A stretch of DNA of 64,000 nt from contig CM043954.1 of NCBI GenBank assembly GCA_014529385.2, positions 9,502,830 to 9,566,829 on the forward strand. Reading direction: 5' to 3'. Below are positions 57,612 through 64,000 of the stretch, piece after piece. The notes under the pieces are model-generated. The model worked only from the letters and a program-made list of their open reading frames with translations. It searched no databases and was not told the origin of the DNA. Each line of letters begins with the position of its first letter. Position 1 is the stretch's first letter. This DNA is from Adiantum capillus-veneris. Taxonomy: Eukaryota > Streptophyta > Polypodiopsida > Polypodiales > Pteridaceae. The position numbers were made by a program, and so were the translations under genes.

Positions 57612-58290
57612 CTTCTACCTTCTCTCTCACCATGGCCTGCCAAGGTATCACCCCCTATAGGCTCGAAGCCCTACACACACGCACACACACACACACACAT
57701 ATATATACTCTCCCCATATCCCTCCTTCTGTCTTTCTCTCTATCTCTTTCTCTATTCTCTCCCTCCCTCCTGTTACCATATACATGTGGTAGTGATGTCT
57801 GTGAACACACTAGGACCGTTGGGGCATTTTTTCCCTCTTTAGGAGTTTTTTTCCCCCGTGCATTGTATAAATGCCGATTCATTTTAAGGATGTCTATCTT
57901 TACATTGCACACTAAGTAATACACTCTCTATTGTGTGTGAAAGCATGTTAACCTGTCGCGCTTTTTGTACTAGTTAGCAGTTTCAAGTTAGCACATCTTC
58001 AAAAAGTTGGGCGTCCGGTAAATTTTTTACAAATAATATCAAAAAAATTTGGAGGTTGTACATTTGGATTCCTTGTTTCAAGTGCTTTCTACTGATATAT
58101 CATATGTCATAGATCTTGGAGATGTAGCTCAAGTTATTGTACTAGTTAGCATATGCCAAAATTGTGCTAGTTAGCATTGTCCGGGACATGAAAAAGCATG
58201 ACAGGTTAACATGCTTTCACCCTTGTGTGCCTTGAGCTTCCTTCATCTTCTCCAAGCTCTGTGTATTTTTTTGCAACCCTAATTCCAACA
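57388..58290 (+). repeat. Copia-type LTR, probable 5' LTR of element E
   Basis: TGTTGG at 57388 and CCAACA at 58285-58290 form matching LTR ends. The first 280 bp match F (41433-41798). Then come (CT)n (57543-57608), (CA)n, and a 282-bp MITE (57938-58219). TGGTATCAAAGC (58293-58304), the initiator-Met primer site, follows. A purine tract 'gggattaaggggtgggg' just before 57388 would instead suit a 3' LTR. The first 280 bp may therefore be a separate solo LTR. Confidence 0.55.
57938..58219. mobile_element. MITE-like element in the LTR
   Basis: Inverted ends TGAAAGCATGTTAACCTGTC / GACAGGTTAACATGCTTTCA, extending imperfectly through GCTTTTT. 'TTGTGTG' stands immediately left and again 3 bp right of it, a possible 7-bp target duplication. 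'tagttagca' is repeated three times inside. No coding capacity. Confidence 0.72.
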
Positions 58291-58681
58291 ATTGGTATCA
58301 AAGCAGGTTGCGTCCTCTTGGGCTTAGTTGCCAGCAGCTCCAGCACATGCTTGCTCACTTTCTCCGATTTTTGTGAGCTTTGGCGAGCATTCGTAGGTCG
58401 ACAAAAAATTTGGGTGTGCTCGTAGAGCTTACTCTGCTCAAATTTCTGATTCGGGCTCATTTCAGCCTCTCTTTCCACTACAGGTAGTATTGCACAAGCT
58501 ATTTCATCATTTTGTGCAAAATTTTGTCAGTGTCGTTCTCTACATAACAGGTCCCTTACAGTCTTCTACGGTTTGTGTTATATAGCACATGTTGTTCCTG
58601 CTTTGTTTTTCCTCTTTTCGGGCAATTTTCACATTAGATGCAACATTTACTACGGTTAACAACAACACAGATATGTTCTAG

Positions 58682-59600
58682 ATGTTTGTTGCTCAGGACA
58701 GATTAGATGGGGACAATTATCCTATGTGGGCTTACATGATGCAACATGTTCTTGTGTCAAAGGGCATCTGGAATATTGTGCAGGGCATTCATGTACGTCC
58801 TGGTTCTTAGGATGTAGGCGATGTTGAGGATGTTGCAGGTCTTGCTGCAAGGATTTCTGCTGTTAGAGTTGTTTTGCATATGGTAGAACAATCTCATTGG
58901 GATGTAAAGTATGTGAAATCTCATGCATTGATTGCATTGTCTATGAAGCACACCATTACTTCTCACATTCGTTCAATGAAATTTGCAAAACAGGCTTGGG
59001 ATATTCTGGTTGGTCTTTATGTAAGCCGCAATGAGGCAAAAATTTCATTGCTACATAAAGAGCTGGAGTCGAAGATTATGCATGAGGAAGATGATATGGA
59101 CACTTTCCTTGCTGGTGTCAAGGATATCAACGAGCAACTTATTTGTGCAGGTGAAGTCATTTCAGACAGCTCCCTTGTACAGAGTGTTCTTGATGCCTTA
59201 CCAGATTCTTACCAGACTTTTGCTAGTACTTGGAGACTTATGACCAAGGAAATCCTCAAGTTGTCAAGTTTGATGCATTATGCACATTGCTGTTGCAAGA
59301 GTCACTTTCCTAAAAAAAAATAGGACTAGGCAGCGTGCAGTTGAATAGGCTTTTATTGCTACTCAAAGAAAGGGTGGTAACAACAATGCAACCACTTCTT
59401 ATGGTTTTTCTATGAGTGAAAAATCACATGTTCCTAATGCTTCTATAGGCCACAATTTGTCTGGAAATTATGGTGATAAGGACAAAAAGAAGATGCGCTG
59501 CCATTATTGTAAAGCTAATGATCACTTGATCAAGGAGTGTCCTAAGTTGAAGGCCAAAGAGGCTAAGAAGAAAGAGGGTGGTTCCAGTGCAAGTACTGGT
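58682..59600 (+). pseudogene. Element E (Ty1/copia) gag
   Basis: ATG at 58682 ('MFVAQDRLDGDNYPMWAYMM', the usual copia gag opening), TAG at 58808, then 'HWDVKYVKSHALIALSMKHT', 'FAKQAWDILVGLY' and 'MTFLAGVKDINEQL'-like gag_pre-integrase-free capsid sequence (UBN2 type). After stops near 59322 comes the knuckle 'CHYCKANDHLIKEC' at about 59500-59541. Starts 0.39 kb after the primer-binding site. Confidence 0.88.
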
Positions 59601-60950
59601 TCCACTACAAATGCAGTCGTTGTTGAGTCTTTTGTGAAAGGAGACTATGATGCTGATGTTAATACAGAATGGGCTTTTAATGTAGAGTGTACCTATAATC
59701 CCACTGCCCATGATGCATGCATGTCAATTGCTGCAGATTCACATGTGTGGTATTTTGACAGTGGTGCTACAAAGCACATTACCTCACATCATGATTTTTT
59801 CACCTCTCTTGATTCTATCCCTCAGGGGAATTCAGTTACTTGTGCCAACAATGGCTTTTATCCAATTCAAGGAGTTGAAAAGATTGTGCTTACTTCTACA
59901 AAAGGTAGTTCTTTTACACTTGTTGATGCACTTTATGTACCTAGGATCAAGAAGAATCTTTTGTCTGTATCTGCACTTGCTAGACTTGGTCTTGTAGTCA
60001 AAATTATGGATGACAAATATATTGTATACGATCTCAGTTTTGATGATGAAATTGTTGCATTTGGCATTTTATTCCATGGACTGTATAACCTCACTTTGTA
60101 TGACAAGTGTGGGCAAACTTTTGCAAATGCTGTTGTGGATTCTAAGGCTATTTCACGTGCAAAAATTTGGCATGCACGTTTTGGGCATCTGAATTTTTCT
60201 AGTTTGTTGCATTTGCAAAAATCTGATATGGTTTCTTCTTTACTGCCTCTTGAAGCACCTATCAAACATGTTTGTGAAGGCTGTATTTTGGGTAAAATTC
60301 AGTGTTCTAAGTTTCCAAAGGATGGTTTAGTTAGGGCCACATGCAGGTTGTAGCTTGTGCATAGTGATGTTTTGGGCCCATGAAGACTCCATCCTTGGGA
60401 AATTACCTTTACTTCGTGACTTTCATTGATGATGATTACTCCAGGCATGCATGGGTATTTCCACTTAAAGAGAAGTCCGAAGTCTTTTTGTGCTTCAAAC
60501 AATTTTTAGCTATGGCTGAAAATTTCTCAAAATGTACTATGGGCACCCTCCGTTCCGATCAAGAGGGAAGTATATGTCTCATGAATTTAATGCATTTTTG
60601 GCTAGTCGTGGGATAAAACACCAACGTACAGTGCTTTATACACCTCAGCAAAATGGTGTTGTTGAGAGGAAAAACAGGTCACTTACAAAAATGGCACGAT
60701 GTATGGTCAAAAGTCAAGCTTTGCCACATTCTTTTTGTCTTGGGACCATCATGTGTGCCACATATGTACTAAACAAGTGTCCTACAAAAGCTTTGCAATC
60801 TCTTACCCCATATGAAGCATGGCATGATAGAAAGCCTTCTATTGAGCACATGCGTGTTTTTGGCTGTTTGGCATATTCTCTGATGCCACAAACACAGTGC
60901 AAAAAATTGGATGATAAGGCTTTCAAATGTATTTTTTGTTGGTTATAGTG
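59601..60950 (+). pseudogene. Element E protease and integrase
   Basis: Protease 'WYFDSGATKHITSH' (DSG active site) and 'LYVPRIKKNLLSVSALARLG'. Integrase N-terminal zinc region 'IWHARFGHLNFSSLLHL' and 'VCEGCILGK', and core 'YFVTFIDDDYSRHAWVFPLK', 'RSDQEG' and 'QQNGVVERKNRSL'. A TAG at 60351 and frame changes at about 60380 and 60560 break it. Protease-integrase before RT is the copia order. Confidence 0.92.
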
Positions 60951-61438
60951 CTAAAAGAAAAGGTTACATGTTGTATCATCCGTAAACAAAGCATATCTTG
61001 GTCTCACGGGATATTGTGTTTGTGGAAGATTCTACTCAACCCTTGCTATCATGTACTAGAGACAATTATGTAAGCTCACAGGACATTTATGACACTTTGT
61101 TGCCTCTTTCTAGTGATGGAAGTACGAATGTAAATTCTAATGAGGCAAATGTATAGCCTATGGGGGTTTCAAAAAATGTTACAGATCATCCTATTACTGA
61201 TGTAGATGTACATGATGTACTTGATGAGGAAAGGGCTGAAATGAGCAGGCTAGAGGTATGCCAAAATGGCTGGTGCATACATTTTTTGATAGTAAATTGG
61301 ATGCATTTTTGTCTAGTCATACTCGTTCAGGTTCTCGCCATGCATCTTATGTATCAGATTGTTATGTTTGGCTGTGTCTAACCTACATGATGTTGAGGAA
61401 CCTCTATCTTTTGATGAAGCACAAATTCAAAAAATTGG

Positions 61439-62924
61439 ATGGGTGCGATGCAATCCAAATATGATGCACTTATAGAAAATGAGACATGGACTTTATGTGA
61501 TTTGCCTCCTGGAAAAAAGGCCATTGGTACGAAGTGGGTTTACAAGTTCAAACGCAAGCCGGATAGTGAGATTGATCGCTATAAGGCTCAACTTGTTGCA
61601 AAGGGCTATGCACAACAAAAAGGCATAGATTATGAAGAGACTTTTTCTCCCACTTGTCGTACGACTACTGTGTGCTTTCTATGTGCATTGGCAACTCATT
61701 TTGGTTGGGATGTACATAAGTCAGACATTGTTACTGCTTTATTGAATGGTGACATATTTGAGGAAGTTTATGTAATGCAGCCTTGCGGTTTTGTCAAACA
61801 AAAGGATAAGGTGTTCAAATGTAACAAAGCATTGTATTGGTTGAAGCAATCTCCTCATGCTTGGTATGAGAAGGCTGACACTCATTTGGTCAAACAAGGT
61901 TTTGTAATAGTCCAATAGAAAGCACATTGTATGTAAAGTGTGAGGGTGATGCACTTCTCATTGTGGTTCTTTATGTAGATGATTTTTTGATCACTGGACC
62001 AAATGAGAGACATATTGCTAAATTTAAGACTGATTTAAATGCTACTTTGAAGGTGAAAGATTTGGGGTTGTTGCATCATTACAATTTAAGCAGTGTGATG
62101 GTGGTATTGCCTTGTGTCAGAAAATTTACATAGAGACATTGCTATGTAAGTTTGGACTTGAGCATTGCAAATCTATTGCCACTCGCATGGAAACAGGTTT
62201 GAAGTTGAGTCTACATGATGCTGCTGATCCTGTTGATTTCATTCTTTACCAAAATGTTGTTGGATGCCTCATTTATGTATGTAACATGAGGCCGGATATT
62301 AATTTTGCAGTCTCACAGGTCAACAGATTTATGCATAGCCTAGGGTCTAAGCATTGGCATGCTTTCAAGAGGATGTTCCGCTACTTGAGTGGCACTTTAC
62401 ATCTTGGCTTGTTTTATCCCAAGGGGGGATCATTGCTGTGAGAGTTAAATGCTTTTTCGGACTCAGATTGGGCTGGTTGTTTTGACACGTGAGTGTCCAC
62501 AAGTGGTTTTTGTTTCATGCTTGGTAGTTCATGTATATCATGGCTGAGCAAGAAGCAACCTATTGTGGCCACTTGTAGTTGTGAGGCTGAGTACAGGGCA
62601 GTCTTCACAGCTACGGTTGAGTGTGTATGGCTTAGACGCCTTATGGATGATTTGGGTGTTGGAGAGGACACTGCCAACCTTATCTACACTAACAGTCAAA
62701 GCGCATTGGCAGTTGCGAGGATCCTAGTTTTTCATGCTTGCAAAAAGCACATTGAGGTGCATTACCACTATGTTAGGGAGAGGCTCTCAGCAGGAGAGAT
62801 CTTATGTGCCAACACAGGACAACCTTGCAGATCTTTTCACAAAGGCATTGTCTCATGAGAAGTTCGAAGCTTTTCACAACGCTTTGGGCTTACTCCCTTT
62901 TGTGGACCGATCATGTCCTCATAG
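61439..62924 (+). pseudogene. Element E reverse transcriptase and RNase H
   Basis: RT motifs 'NETWTLCDLPPGKKAIGTKW', 'YKAQLVAKGYAQQKGIDYEE', 'VHKSDIVTALLNGDIFEEVY' and the catalytic 'VVLYVDDFLITG' (YVDD). RNase H 'LNAFSDSDWAGCFDT', 'CEAEYRAVFTATVECVWL' and 'LADLFTKAL'. Breaks at 61917, about 62090, 62440 and 62490. The linker between integrase and RT (60950-61439) is decayed. The 3' LTR is missing; LTR G begins at 62925. Confidence 0.93.
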
Positions 62925-63083
62925 TGACGGACACAAAGCGGACCCCAAACCCCGATGGGCTCTAAAACGCCGGGGACCAAATGGTGCGCCTCGAGCTTGC
63001 CACGGTAAAGTGAACATGGGGCACCACCTAGCTTTGAGCGGCTAGGATGCAAAACCACAATGATATGAACACCGCAAACCTAC

Positions 63084-63143
<60 letters not shown>

Positions 63144-64000
63144 ATTTGCAAATGATGAAAACCCTCGGGGGTGTGAGGGTGAATTATTTCTGCAATATTT
63201 ACAAAGCGGCATGACGTGGTGGTAGAGAGGTAGGGAGAGGAGGTGGTGCAGCCTACTTGGTGCGTTCTCTAAGACGACTCAATGATTGTGAATACTTACG
63301 ACCAAGAGCGTACATACGTGTGTGCATCGACCATTGGAGTCGAGATATGGATGTGGTTCCCTTCGCATGATGCAATTCCCAAGGCAAACCCAACATACAA
63401 GCCCCCTCCCCGTGATGGTGATAGTGTCAATCCTTCCCACTACACTCTACCAAATTCTTGGCTCCTCATGAATTGCCCCCCCCCCCCCGATAGTGACCTC
63501 TTAGTGCTAATTTATAGGTGTTGGCTGCTTGGATTATGGTAATCCCAGTGTGATTAGGGTAAGCTTAATCAGGGAGACAAAGCAAGTGGTGGGCCCGGTG
63601 TGGTTGACCCTTTCTTTGTTTTGGGAGGTTATTAAAAGATGGGAATCTCTAGGTGGGCCTTTGTGACCATCACCTAGAGAGAGGATCTGACCATCACCTA
63701 GAGGGAGGATGTTTACAAAAAATGGAAATTTACAATGGCTCGGGTGAAAACTAAAGATAATGATGAAAATAACCTATAAATTATTGGGATGGCGTCGTGG
63801 TTGCGTGTTGCCGGCAAATGGTGTGCTGCTGGTGCGTCGGTGTCGACCATACTTCTTTTTGGAGTCGGTCGGGACATGCATTCAGCGCATTTTCTCTTTT
63901 TGTTGTTGGCGGCGCGTGCTTTGGATCCTTCTTCTTTATTCGTCGATGTCGTAGTTGTTTCTCCTCCTTTGTATTTTTGATGCACTGCGTATATGCGTGT
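62925..64000 (-). repeat. G: diverged A-type LTR, reaching the right window edge
   Basis: On the plus strand it starts 'tgacggacacaaagcggacc', a recognisable relative of the A LTR ('tgacgggagcaaagcgaacc'), including 'gcaccacctagctt' and 'gagcggctagga' blocks. (GA)n at 63090-63139. A TATAAAT on the minus strand at about 63510 may be its TATA box. No primer-binding site adjoins 62925, so this is probably a 3' or solo LTR on the minus strand; the body would lie right of the window. Confidence 0.7.
63660..63712. repeat. Two tandem 24-bp units in G
   Basis: 'gaccatcacctagagagaggat' followed by 'gaccatcacctagagggaggat'. A short local duplication. The rest to 64000 shows nothing else recognisable. 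Confidence 0.8.

Overview
The window looks like nuclear DNA of a land plant with a large, repeat-rich genome. A homosporous fern (Adiantum/Ceratopteris type) is my best guess. The clues are dual-RNase-H (Tat-like) Ty3/gypsy elements, a PPR gene fragment of the 'NVVSWNAMIAGYTQQ' type that is abundant in ferns and lycophytes, GT-AG introns, and very long (CT)n, (GA)n and (GT)n tracts. This is inference. I see no rRNA, tRNA, CRISPR or organelle genes, and no clearly intact host gene. Almost everything is transposable-element sequence in several layers of nesting.

Element letters used below. A and C are two copies of one Ty3/gypsy family. D is another gypsy element nested in A. B, B' and B'' are relics of a third gypsy family. 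L is a LINE. T is a large DNA transposon. U is an unidentified gag-like retroelement. E is a Ty1/copia element. F is a copia-type LTR. G is an LTR cut by the right edge.

Layout: 1-781 A pol, interrupted; 782-9287 D on the minus strand with two 1141-bp LTRs; 9288-13713 rest of A pol plus its 3' LTR; 13714-16128 3' half of L; 16129-21957 right half of T; 22000-28411 B; 28412-32162 gag, leader and 5' LTR of A, minus strand; 32163-34319 5' half of L, minus strand; 34320-40091 left half of T; 40130-41060 GA-rich block; 41433-42310 F LTR and internal piece; 42310-45060 B' (minus); 45069-48805 U; 48806-54322 C with its 3' LTR; 54459-54760 PPR fragment; 55518-57202 repeat S and B'' (minus); 57388-58290 LTR sequence with a MITE; 58293-62924 E; 62925-64000 G.

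The halves of A, L and T fit together. The LINE reading frame closes exactly across 32163 and 13714, with the same 4-bp GTAT beside each A LTR. The outer ends of T carry the same 17-bp inverted terminal sequence. I infer an original nest T > L > A > D that was later cut inside A between gag and protease, with more than 28 kb inverted (or mis-joined in assembly).

The most interesting object is T, about 11.6 kb once the insertions are removed. It has four decayed multi-exon genes. Two start near the termini and point inward; one of these is transposase-like. Two diverge from a microsatellite-rich centre that carries four 63-bp palindromes. One of the divergent genes encodes, in order, a centromere-type histone H3-like domain with an H3-like tail, a ULP1/SENP-type SUMO protease domain, an acidic repeat linker and an FCP1/HAD phosphatase-like domain. 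I know of no described gene with this architecture.
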